In this document: positions 1 through 7,506 of the stretch, in pieces
Position numbering within the stretch: the first letter of the stretch is position 1
How the letters are laid out: each line of letters starts with the position of its first letter
Assembly (NCBI GenBank): GCA_017608295.1
Contig: JAFCGF010000042.1
Coordinates: forward strand, 1 to 16,247
DNA: 16,247 bases
Origin: Candidatus Woesearchaeota archaeon
GTDB lineage: Archaea; Nanoarchaeota; Nanoarchaeia; Woesearchaeales; JAGVZT01
Direction of reading: 5' to 3'
The notes under the pieces: generated by a model
What the model was told of the DNA's origin: nothing
Seen by the model: the letters and a program-made list of their open reading frames with translations, nothing else
Databases searched by the model: none
Program-made: the position numbers and the translations under genes

Positions 1-1542
1 CGTTTCCCCTTCACAGATCCATATGTCCGCTCCTAAATCCACCGCAGGCCGGGGATTGACGATCAAATGGATCAATTCCGTGCTATCGCAACCGGTCAGA
101 ATACTGGTATGTATAATAGGGTAGTTCCCGGTTGTGCTCCGGGACACAGTGTCAATTAATACGGAGTCGCCCTGGCAAATATTGAGTAGCGAATCGTACA
201 CCATGTGTTGTTTCTTAATGATGGTAACGGGAAGAGAGCTTGTACTGACTGCATACCACCATGTATTGATCGTCTTTTCGTTGCCAATGTTAAAGTTCCA
301 TGTGTGACAGCCGATAGGATTAACACAACCTGTCAGATTAGAGCCACCTCCACACAGAGAATCATTCCAGAAGAGGGAAGGTTGTGGTCCCGAAGGTCGC
401 ACCAGATCGACAATATATCCCGTCCAGTTCGGGTTGTAGTTCATGCTGTATTCTGCATCATAGATAGGAAGGTGGGTCAATCCGTTCAGATAGGAAACGG
501 TCACATCTATGGTAGTACCATTGCTGACAGGTTGTCCGAATCCGTCATTCCCATCCCATTGAACAAGGTTTCCGGCGCTTCCCTGAATAACAGCTGTGGG
601 CAATGTAACATCTCCGGCGTTATATCCCGCTGGTGGGTAAATGTCCAGCAGGATCTCAGCATTCCCTTTTTTGTTGACCCAGATGGTAAACTCCACGCTT
701 CCGTCACATTCAGTGGTATAGGCAATGGAATCAATCTGACCGAGCACTCCGGTAGGGAACGGAATTGAATCCGGATCATTCAGGAATATTTTATACTGGG
801 GATAAAGATGACGTCCTGGCCTGGATTTCCGGTCTTCGATAAAATTACCGGTCTGGGCACAACCGGTCTGATTACAGGAGATGTCAAATGCATATGGGCG
901 CATCCCGTTAAAATCGACCGAAGTACAGATCAGGTCCTCTGTATAGACAAACATGGTTGCTCCGCATCGTTGCTGTCCACCGGTGGTGGTGAGCTGCCAG
1001 GCTTTGGACCAGAGTCTTCCCGGAAGTGCTGTTGTGTCAGCTGGGTCTGCAACAGTGATATCAAGATATTCAAACTGTTTATCATTCCCACCATAATTGA
1101 ATTCAATGTAATGAGTGCCTGTGACTTCCGCCATATACAAGAGTGGCTCATAACCTCCGATAGTAATGGTGTTGGGTCCGATCCTGGCTTCATCGAGTGT
1201 GTTGATATATCCCGGTCCGGCTGTGGGGATCTGAGTCTCCGGATAAACCACCACTCCGAATGGGTCCCTGATCTGAAATACAAAACCACCTGTATTTTGT
1301 CCGTCATTAAATCCAAAGTAGATGAGCTCCCCTTCTTCAGCGATTTCGATGTTCAGTCGTTCAGTCTCTTCACAGCCATAAAGAGCAAAATCATTTCGGA
1401 TCGCCTGATGACTCAGGTAAAACTTATAAAATCCCCACCCAACCGGATAGATCTCTTTGGTCCCTTCAGCCTGTGAGGATTGTTGAAGTATGCCGAGAAG
1501 TCCTGAAAGGAAAAGAATCAGGAGGAAGATAGATCTCTTCAT
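1..1542 (-). CDS. Giant secreted paralogue A, N-terminal 514 residues (3' end outside window)
   Basis: The minus-strand reading frame is open from an ATG at 1542 to base 1, giving 514 codons without a stop, so the C-terminus lies beyond the left edge. Residues 1 to about 25 form a signal peptide (MKRS, then a Leu/Ile/Phe-rich core) that probably ends just before EGTKEI. The mature N-terminal region is shared with genes B and C. Landmarks are GRLWSKAWQL, a Cys pair in SCNQTGC, NFIEDRKS, PQYKIFLNDPDSI, a WDGNDG turn, YLNGLTHLPIYD and INTWWY. After about residue 455 it departs from B and C: the sequence CQGDSV ... LTGCDST ... VNPRP resembles Ig-like filler repeats common in Bacteroidota secreted proteins, followed by VDLGADIWICEG, the start of another PKD-like module. 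Export is well supported; a surface or adhesive role is inferred. Whether it ends in a FISUMP domain cannot be seen. Confidence 0.92.
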   Translation of the reverse strand, partial: MKRSIFLLILFLSGLLGILQQSSQAEGTKEIYPVGWGFYKFYLSHQAIRNDFALYGCEETERLNIEIAEEGELIYFGFNDGQNTGGFVFQIRDPFGVVVYPETQIPTAGPGYINTLDEARIGPNTITIGGYEPLLYMAEVTGTHYIEFNYGGNDKQFEYLDITVADPADTTALPGRLWSKAWQLTTTGGQQRCGATMFVYTEDLICTSVDFNGMRPYAFDISCNQTGCAQTGNFIEDRKSRPGRHLYPQYKIFLNDPDSIPFPTGVLGQIDSIAYTTECDGSVEFTIWVNKKGNAEILLDIYPPAGYNAGDVTLPTAVIQGSAGNLVQWDGNDGFGQPVSNGTTIDVTVSYLNGLTHLPIYDAEYSMNYNPNWTGYIVDLVRPSGPQPSLFWNDSLCGGGSNLTGCVNPIGCHTWNFNIGNEKTINTWWYAVSTSSLPVTIIKKQHMVYDSLLNICQGDSVLIDTVSRSTTGNYPIIHTSILTGCDSTELIHLIVNPRPAVDLGADIWICEGET

Positions 1543-1582
1543 GTAGATTGTCTGGTGGATATTACATTTGGAAAAACTGATG

Positions 1583-1609
1583 CAAAAATAGGCTTTATTT
1601 TTAAGACAA
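1583..1609 (-). promoter_or_regulatory. Putative Bacteroidota-type promoter of gene A
   Basis: Read on the minus strand, TATTTTTG (1583-1590) fits the Bacteroidota -7 consensus TAnnTTTG. A TTG (1607-1609) lies 16 bases upstream as a possible -33 element, slightly closer than usual. The -7 box is about 40 bases from the gene A start codon. No strong Shine-Dalgarno sequence follows. This is a motif match only. Confidence 0.5.
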
Positions 1610-1639
1610 CGAATTGCGAAAGAGTTGCATCATGGTATC

Positions 1640-1671
1640 AATGAATCAATGCAGGAATGTAGGAATGCATA
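1640..1671. repeat. Degenerate 8-bp tandem repeat
   Basis: Four consecutive octamers, TCAATGAA, TCAATGCA, GGAATGTA and GGAATGCA, lie in the gap between the end of gene B and the start of gene A. They differ in unit length from the heptads nearby but sit in the same kind of place. The rest of this 167-bp gap holds the gene A promoter and the heptad array. Confidence 0.5.
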
Positions 1672-1687
1672 CCTTTCTTACTAAAAC

Positions 1688-1722
1688 CTTGACACTTGAT
1701 ACTTGAACCTTAATCTTTGATA
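1688..1722. repeat. Heptanucleotide array through the gene B stop codon
   Basis: Five contiguous heptads fill this stretch: CTTGACA, CTTGATA, CTTGAAC, CTTAATC and TTTGATA. The stop codon of gene B (TAA, complement of 1710-1712) and its last two codons (Lys-Asp) fall inside the array. The consensus resembles the arrays at 7451, 9718 and 14542. Confidence 0.75.
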
Positions 1723-4700
1723 CATCTCACCGCAAAAGCATTGCTCCTCAGCGCAGGATAGAAAGAGACACTGGGAGTGTACTCGATATCGATAGCGACT
1801 TCGTTCATCCCATGAGCCCAGGCTTTCCGGGGTGCATGGATGGTGGAGGACCAGTAGAGAATGGATCGCAGGATTGGGTCGTTGGTTGGGAACTTCCAGA
1901 TATTGTTGTGGAAACGGATACCTGAAAGCAAGGCATCGAACCCTGAGTATCCTGTGATTTTCAGTGCGTTGCCTGCGAATCCGCTGGAGATGTAAACGGC
2001 GAACAGGGTATTCCACTCTGTTTCTGTGGGGATGTGCCAGCCGGGTGGACAGAAGCCTCTGGCTCCGTTATCGGCTGTGTATGACATCATCTCGTTCCAC
2101 TGGTAGAGTCCGCCGAAAGAGGAGCAGTTTGCCGGGTTGTCGTTGTAACAATATTTTTCATTCACACAGTTATCGCGCTGCATCTGGGTGGAGGCAATGG
2201 TATTTCCAAAGTTGAGGTTGGCTGCCATCCAGCACTGGCCGTTAATTTCAACGGTAGGATACTGAAGACTATCGCGGATGTCGATTAATGTATCTCCGCA
2301 GATATGGGATACGGGATCCGTGATACGAATAGAGAGGGATGCGCTGTCGATGCACCCGAAGTCGTTCGTGTAGGTATACTTGATGACATGGGTTCCGGTT
2401 CCGGCGATAGCCGGGTAGAATGTTGATCCGGTGACACCGGTTCCGGAGAAAGTTCCTCCGAACGGTAAGGCTCCTTTGAGAGCAAATGGTTGTGCTTCGG
2501 TGGTGGTGATGGTGTCGAAACAAACTGTTATTGAGACCACCGGCAATGGATTGACAGTGACCACAACCGTATTTTGTGTGCCTGTACACCCATTGGCCGT
2601 AGGGGTAACCTGGTATGTCACCCAGGGCATCATATATCCTGAATTGACCAGGGTTTGCTGGATCACATCCCCCGATCCGTCGGCATATCCCGAAACCTCC
2701 GGATCGCTGCCGGTAGCTATCCAGGCAAACGATGTGCCGGCAACATTCGATTGTAGGGACAGGTCCGTGACCTGTCCACTGCAAATGGTTTCCCCATTTG
2801 GCACAAATGTAACATCGGCCGTGGGGTAGACCACCACATAGAAATCCACCGAATCACCTGTACATCCGTTGGCAGTGGCAGCAACGCGATAGGTGACCGA
2901 ATCGATGTCGTAGCCGGCATTGACCAGTGTATGGCCGATGAAGGCCCCGCTGCCGTCGCTGAATCCGGTGATATTCGCCGAGCTGGCAAAAGCTCTCCAG
3001 GCAAAGGTCGACCCCGGGACATCGGCCTGCAGCGGGATGGCGGTAGTGGCGCTGTTGCATTGGGAGAAAGAGGTTACGGCGTTAGTCACCGCCGGTCGCG
3101 GATTGACGGTCAATACCACCGGCATAGTGGTTCCCGGCGGACACCCGTTGGCTTCCGGGGTGACATTATAGGTTACGGTTTCGATCGTTGCCCCCGCATT
3201 ATCTATCGTCTGCGCAATCAGGTCCCCGGATCCATCCGAATACCCAGACAGGTTTGGCGATGAAACGGTTGCAATCCAACTAAAGGTTGTACCGTTAACA
3301 TGCGACTGTATGGACAGGTCACTGACCTGTCCTTCGCAAACCGTCTCCCCATCCGGCACAAAGAACACATCCGGTACCGGGAACACCGTCACGGTGTAAT
3401 CGGTGACCGAACCGGGGCATCCGCTGTTCTCCGGAGTGATGTGGTAGGTCACTGTCTCGGTATCGAATCCGGAGTTTACCAATGTCTGATTGATTATGGT
3501 TCCCGGAGCGGCACTGTTGGAATAACCGGTGACGTTTGCAGAAGAGCCTGTAGTGGTCCAGGTGAACTGTGTTCCGGCGACATTTGACTGTAGGGACAAC
3601 CCGGTGGGTTGTCCGTTACAGATAGAAGTATCCAGCGGATTGTTGGTCAGGTAGGGTGAAGGAATCACAGTCACCACATAGTCGCTTGTATCGCCAAGGC
3701 ATCCGTTGGCTCCGGGAACGATCCGGTAGGTAGCTGTTTCGTTCACCGACCCGCTGTTGATCAGGTTGTCGTTGATCAGTAACGCCGGGTTCGTTGTGTT
3801 GTCGGTGTATCCGGTGATGTTGGCAGAAGATCCGAAAGAAGTCCAGGTAAAGAGGGTGCCGGATACATTGGATGTCAACGCAATATTTGTCGCGTTGTTG
3901 TTGCAGATCTCTTTCGCCAGCGGGGTTGTGGAGAGATCGGGGACCGGATAGACCGTCACCACAAAATTGGTATCTGCTCCATCACATCCATTAGCCGTAG
4001 GGGTGATGTGGTAGGTCACCCATTCAATATTGTTGCCTGTATTGGTCAGGGTCTGATCCAGCAGCGTGGTTGGCGTGGCATGATCCGAATATCCGGTGAT
4101 GTTGGCCGATGATCCGGTTGCAGTCCATGTAAAGAGGGTCCCGGTGACATGGGATAGCAGGAGCAACACGGTGGGTTGCCCGGAACAAATAGTCGTGTCC
4201 GGTGGATTGTTTGACATATCCGGCACCGGGTAGACCGTCACCACATAATTGGAATCCGGGCCCTGGCATCCTGCCGCGGTAGGGGCGACCTGGTAGGTCG
4301 CCCATTCTATATCAAACCCAGAATTCATCAGTGTTTGATCCAGTAATGTGGTTGGCGTCGACTGATCGGAATATCCGGAGATATTCCCTGTCGACCCGGT
4401 TGCGGTCCACGTAAACCATGTGTTTGTGACATCTGAATTCAGTGTGATGTTTGGGGAAGTGTTGTTGCAGATGGAATCCCCTTTGGGTTGATTGGTCAGG
4501 TGAGGCAGGGGTTTGACCCACATGGTGAAGGTGGTGTCTTCCCCGGTGCAGCTGCGGGTAGCGGGGGTGATGGAGTAAAGAATACTGCCCGGGGTATTCA
4601 GGTTGTTAGTTAGTTGTTGCGCAATCAGGTCTCCCGATCCATCACTGAATCCTGTGATATTTCCAACATCCAATGCAGCAGTCCAGGTATAGGTCGTTAC

Positions 4701-7307
4701 TGCGGTTGTTGCCGTCAGTTGGATGTTAGTAGTCTGCTCCGAGCAGATCGAATCCACCATGGATGCCACGGTAAGTTCGGGAATTGGGTGAACAACGACT
4801 TTGTAAATTGTATCCGGCCCGGAACATCCGGCAGCTTCCGGTATCAGATGATATAGCACAGAATCTTCCACAAAACCTGTCAGCAAAAGGGTTTGATCGA
4901 TCAGGGTAACACCGGGGCCGGGGTTCTCACTATATCCGGAAATGTTACCTGAGGGCTGGCTGCAAGTCCAGGTAAATGATGTTCCCACGACATTTGAGGT
5001 TAATGTGATCCCGGTATTCTCACCGTTACAGATCTCTGTTAACGGAGGATTGTTGGAGAGATCCGGGGTTGGACGTATTGCGACAATGAAGTCTGTTACC
5101 TGTCCATTACAATTATTCGCTATCGGAGTGATACGGTAGGTTACAGTTTCCGTCGTAAACCCTGAGTTAATGAGCAGATCCTTGATGGAGTCTGTTGGCG
5201 TCGCATTATCGGTGTACCCGGATAAAGAAGGGGAACTCGGTGTGCTGGTCCAGGTGAAGAGTGTTCCGGTCACGCCGGAGGTCAGTTCCAGCATCGTATT
5301 CAGGTTATTACACTGGGTTTGCGATGCCGGATTATTTGAAAGATCCGGCACCGGGTGAACGGCGACTTTGTATGTCACGCTGTCGCTCAGACACCCGTTG
5401 GCTGTCGCTGCAATACGGTAATAGACCGTATCGGTAAATGTTCCCGCATTGAAGAGTACCTGGGTGATGACGGATCCCATGTTGTTGAAGAAACCACCCA
5501 GGTTTGGATTATTGCTGAATGCTCTCCAGGCAAAAGTGGACCCGGGCACACTGGACGTAAGTGTGATATTGACAGAGGTATTGGAACAGATTGTCTTGAC
5601 CAGCGGAGAGTTGGTTACTTCCGGGATCTCATTGACGGTGACAGCTATGGAATCTGCCGGTCCGTTACCACACTCTGCATTGATGCCGTGTACCGCGACA
5701 TAAGTCACCCCGGGCATGGTGGCCAGCGGAAAGGTGAGGATGACAAAGGGGACATCTGTAGTATCGACTCCTCCCGGCCAGGTCCAACGGTATTGTTGGG
5801 TATTCGTATCTGATTGCGCAGTAAACTGTGCAATCCCTCCCTGGCATATTTGAGATGGACCGATAACCGGCCCTATATTTCCCGGGTATTGTTTCTTCAT
5901 GATGGTAACCGGAACAGTGGTGGTGTTGGAAACATACCACCAGGTATTCACGGTCCGGTCATCTCCGGGTTGGCCCATGGGTCCAGAATCGTACCAGATA
6001 TGACAAGAGCTTACGCTGCTTAAACATCCGCCAGGAGGACTGGTGACCGGACCGGGAGGCATAAGGGGATTCAGATTCGTATCGTCCCAATAAAAAGCAG
6101 GTTCAGCCATACTGGCAGGTCTTACCAGGTTCACGTAGAACCCGAATTCGTTATTCTCCACGTCCCACAAGGGCAAGTGTGTCATCCCTTTTACATAGGT
6201 CAATATAAAGAGGAACGTGGACCCACTGGGTACAAGCAAGGGAGGGGAGGAGCCGTCATACCCGTCCCAGGTCATGGTATTGGTCCCTACCGTGACAGTT
6301 TGAATAACCTCCCTGTCAGTAAAACCACCACCAAGAGTGCTCAACTCAAGGGTTAACGTGACTGTCCCGGACGAAGTAACTTCAAACGTAAAATCTATGT
6401 GACCATCATCACAATGCGGTGTCACCTGTATGATATTGCCCGGAGGAGGAGGGATAACCACCTGACCGATGATGCCGCTCGGATATATGATGGTATCTGG
6501 ATCGTTCACGAAGATTTTGTATTGTGGATAATTATGCCATCCTTCAGTGGATTTTCTTGCTTCAGTAGCCGGCATGGTCGGGCCTACCGGGTAGCATCCC
6601 GAGTTATTACAGGAAACCGTGAACCACATACCTTGAAACCCGTTGGGGTTAAACCTCGTAACGATACTATCCTGGGAATAAACAAACAGGTATCCAAAGA
6701 ATCCATGATCTGGAGGATCGTTTGTGTTTAATTGCCATGCTTTGGAAAAGACACGCCCTTTTTTATATGAGGTGGTGGTGGTGTCAATGACCGAGATGTC
6801 CACTTTCTCATAAGACCTGGATTGTCCATTACCAACCTGGAACGTCATGAAATAGTCCCCGTTAACATCCGGATCAACCACAAGTGCTGGGTATCCGCTT
6901 GGGCTGAGTTTTGTAGGGCCGACGTATGCCTGGTTGTAATACTGGATAAAACCCTGCGCGGATGAATTGGTAGGAGTGGATCCGCTCCAGACTATCGTGC
7001 CATCGGGTGCATGAATGCGCCAGTTAACAGAACCGCCGGTAGTGGCATCGCCCAGACCAAAGAAGATCTTCTCGTTGACATGGTCTTCAACGTGAATGAA
7101 AAGACGATAGTTGGTATCTCCGTTATAGAGTGCGAAAGGATCACGGAAATTGCCTCCGACATTTCCGTTGGCAATCAGGATGAATGCACGCTGATCGGCA
7201 GCGCTGTCGGGCATCAACTCCTTTGTTCCTTCACTAAAAGTATTGATGGTAAAGAATACAAAGAGAAGAGAGACAAGATATTTTAAACCTGTGGAAATTT
7301 TCCTCAT
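1710..7307 (-). CDS. Giant secreted protein B: 11 PKD-like modules and a C-terminal FISUMP-type domain
   Basis: 1865 residues, probably exported. Residues 1-25 are a signal peptide and the mature chain starts EGTKEL. Residues 26-480 are the N-terminal region shared with A and C, including GRVFSKAWQL, PQYKIFVNDPDTI and VNTWWY. Residues 480-570 form a first PKD-like module (ICQG ... YRWTWPGG). Residues 571-1595 hold 11 modules of about 93 residues, each with a Cys near its start, a central F-W-x-A/T core and an NGC motif, so each could carry one disulfide. Residues 1596-1668 are a different Ig-like module. Residues 1669-1865 match the FISUMP (Fibrobacter succinogenes major paralogous) domain: DIRDSLQYPTVEINGQCW, KYCYNDNP, CPPGWHIPT and AVRCIKD. 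I see no type IX secretion C-terminal domain and no lipobox. The ATG at 7307 follows AAGGA at a 9-base spacing. The substrate or partner is unknown; an adhesin or matrix role is inferred. Confidence 0.95.
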   Translation of the reverse strand: MRKISTGLKYLVSLLFVFFTINTFSEGTKELMPDSAADQRAFILIANGNVGGNFRDPFALYNGDTNYRLFIHVEDHVNEKIFFGLGDATTGGSVNWRIHAPDGTIVWSGSTPTNSSAQGFIQYYNQAYVGPTKLSPSGYPALVVDPDVNGDYFMTFQVGNGQSRSYEKVDISVIDTTTTSYKKGRVFSKAWQLNTNDPPDHGFFGYLFVYSQDSIVTRFNPNGFQGMWFTVSCNNSGCYPVGPTMPATEARKSTEGWHNYPQYKIFVNDPDTIIYPSGIIGQVVIPPPPGNIIQVTPHCDDGHIDFTFEVTSSGTVTLTLELSTLGGGFTDREVIQTVTVGTNTMTWDGYDGSSPPLLVPSGSTFLFILTYVKGMTHLPLWDVENNEFGFYVNLVRPASMAEPAFYWDDTNLNPLMPPGPVTSPPGGCLSSVSSCHIWYDSGPMGQPGDDRTVNTWWYVSNTTTVPVTIMKKQYPGNIGPVIGPSQICQGGIAQFTAQSDTNTQQYRWTWPGGVDTTDVPFVILTFPLATMPGVTYVAVHGINAECGNGPADSIAVTVNEIPEVTNSPLVKTICSNTSVNITLTSSVPGSTFAWRAFSNNPNLGGFFNNMGSVITQVLFNAGTFTDTVYYRIAATANGCLSDSVTYKVAVHPVPDLSNNPASQTQCNNLNTMLELTSGVTGTLFTWTSTPSSPSLSGYTDNATPTDSIKDLLINSGFTTETVTYRITPIANNCNGQVTDFIVAIRPTPDLSNNPPLTEICNGENTGITLTSNVVGTSFTWTCSQPSGNISGYSENPGPGVTLIDQTLLLTGFVEDSVLYHLIPEAAGCSGPDTIYKVVVHPIPELTVASMVDSICSEQTTNIQLTATTAVTTYTWTAALDVGNITGFSDGSGDLIAQQLTNNLNTPGSILYSITPATRSCTGEDTTFTMWVKPLPHLTNQPKGDSICNNTSPNITLNSDVTNTWFTWTATGSTGNISGYSDQSTPTTLLDQTLMNSGFDIEWATYQVAPTAAGCQGPDSNYVVTVYPVPDMSNNPPDTTICSGQPTVLLLLSHVTGTLFTWTATGSSANITGYSDHATPTTLLDQTLTNTGNNIEWVTYHITPTANGCDGADTNFVVTVYPVPDLSTTPLAKEICNNNATNIALTSNVSGTLFTWTSFGSSANITGYTDNTTNPALLINDNLINSGSVNETATYRIVPGANGCLGDTSDYVVTVIPSPYLTNNPLDTSICNGQPTGLSLQSNVAGTQFTWTTTGSSANVTGYSNSAAPGTIINQTLVNSGFDTETVTYHITPENSGCPGSVTDYTVTVFPVPDVFFVPDGETVCEGQVSDLSIQSHVNGTTFSWIATVSSPNLSGYSDGSGDLIAQTIDNAGATIETVTYNVTPEANGCPPGTTMPVVLTVNPRPAVTNAVTSFSQCNSATTAIPLQADVPGSTFAWRAFASSANITGFSDGSGAFIGHTLVNAGYDIDSVTYRVAATANGCTGDSVDFYVVVYPTADVTFVPNGETICSGQVTDLSLQSNVAGTSFAWIATGSDPEVSGYADGSGDVIQQTLVNSGYMMPWVTYQVTPTANGCTGTQNTVVVTVNPLPVVSITVCFDTITTTEAQPFALKGALPFGGTFSGTGVTGSTFYPAIAGTGTHVIKYTYTNDFGCIDSASLSIRITDPVSHICGDTLIDIRDSLQYPTVEINGQCWMAANLNFGNTIASTQMQRDNCVNEKYCYNDNPANCSSFGGLYQWNEMMSYTADNGARGFCPPGWHIPTETEWNTLFAVYISSGFAGNALKITGYSGFDALLSGIRFHNNIWKFPTNDPILRSILYWSSTIHAPRKAWAHGMNEVAIDIEYTPSVSFYPALRSNAFAVRCIKD
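2523..5597 (-). repeat. Eleven tandem PKD-like modules in gene B
   Basis: Eleven consecutive units of 90-95 codons encode residues 571-1595. Unlike the array in gene C they are diverged and vary slightly in length. Conserved marks per unit are [ST]IC or a variant, F[TA]W, GY[ST] or GF[ST], VTY and NGC, followed by a Pro-containing linker such as VYPVPD. The last three units match the last three of gene D in order. The two Cys of each unit are roughly 65 residues apart. Confidence 0.85.
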
Positions 7308-7329
7308 GCTGCAGCATCCTTAACTATAT

Positions 7330-7355
7330 ATACACAAACTTATATAAAAGGTTGC
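7330..7355 (-). promoter_or_regulatory. Promoter block of gene B, shared with gene C
   Basis: This 26-bp block matches the one at 14484-14509 upstream of gene C at 24 of 26 positions. It contains TAAGTTTG (7335-7342 on the minus strand), a match to the Bacteroidota -7 box TAnnTTTG, 28 bases from the gene B start in both cases. No clear TTTG -33 element is visible; the conserved GCAACC beside the -7 box may instead bind an activator. Nearer the gene, ATGCTGCAGCAT (7306-7317) is a perfect 12-bp palindrome overlapping the start codon. Confidence 0.65.
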
Positions 7356-7379
7356 TCGTAGCAGGATAAAATTAAAGAC

Positions 7380-7395
7380 AGCTGGATAACTGGAT
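7380..7395. repeat. Copy 1 of AGCTGGATAACTGGAT
   Basis: An exact 16-bp match to 14542-14557. Both copies lie upstream of the shared promoter of a giant-protein gene (B here, C there), 25 and 33 bp beyond the promoter block, so the homologous upstream regions extend past the promoter. Confidence 0.7.
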
Positions 7396-7450
7396 TGTTT
7401 AGGATTTTTTTTACGTTTTATCTATCTCCTCAGGGTCATGATCAATCCTT

Positions 7451-7506
7451 CTTGAACCTTGACACTTGACACTTGAACCTCGTCCCTCGTCCCTCTTACC
7501 TGTTAC
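7451..7506. repeat. Heptanucleotide array through the glycosyltransferase stop codon
   Basis: Eight contiguous heptads occur here. The types are CTTGAAC (twice), CTTGACA (twice), CTCGTCC (twice), CTCTTAC and CTGTTAC. The stop codon of the TMTC-like gene (TAA, complement of 7496-7498) lies inside the seventh unit, and the array continues into the last codons. The unit phase is unbroken across all eight copies. Confidence 0.8.

Noticed and set aside
808..1476. Plus-strand open frame of 222 codons antisense to gene A
   Set aside because: The minus-strand frame here encodes the conserved N-terminal region shared with B and C, so the antisense frame is a shadow.
1710..2300. Diversity-generating retroelement target in the FISUMP domain
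   Set aside because: C-type-lectin-like and FISUMP-type domains can be such targets, but there is no reverse transcriptase or template repeat here, and differences among B, C and D are not concentrated at adenine sites.
7421..7450. Hairpin terminator after the glycosyltransferase gene
   Set aside because: The TCATGATCA-like palindrome is short and not followed by a U-tract on the transcript strand.
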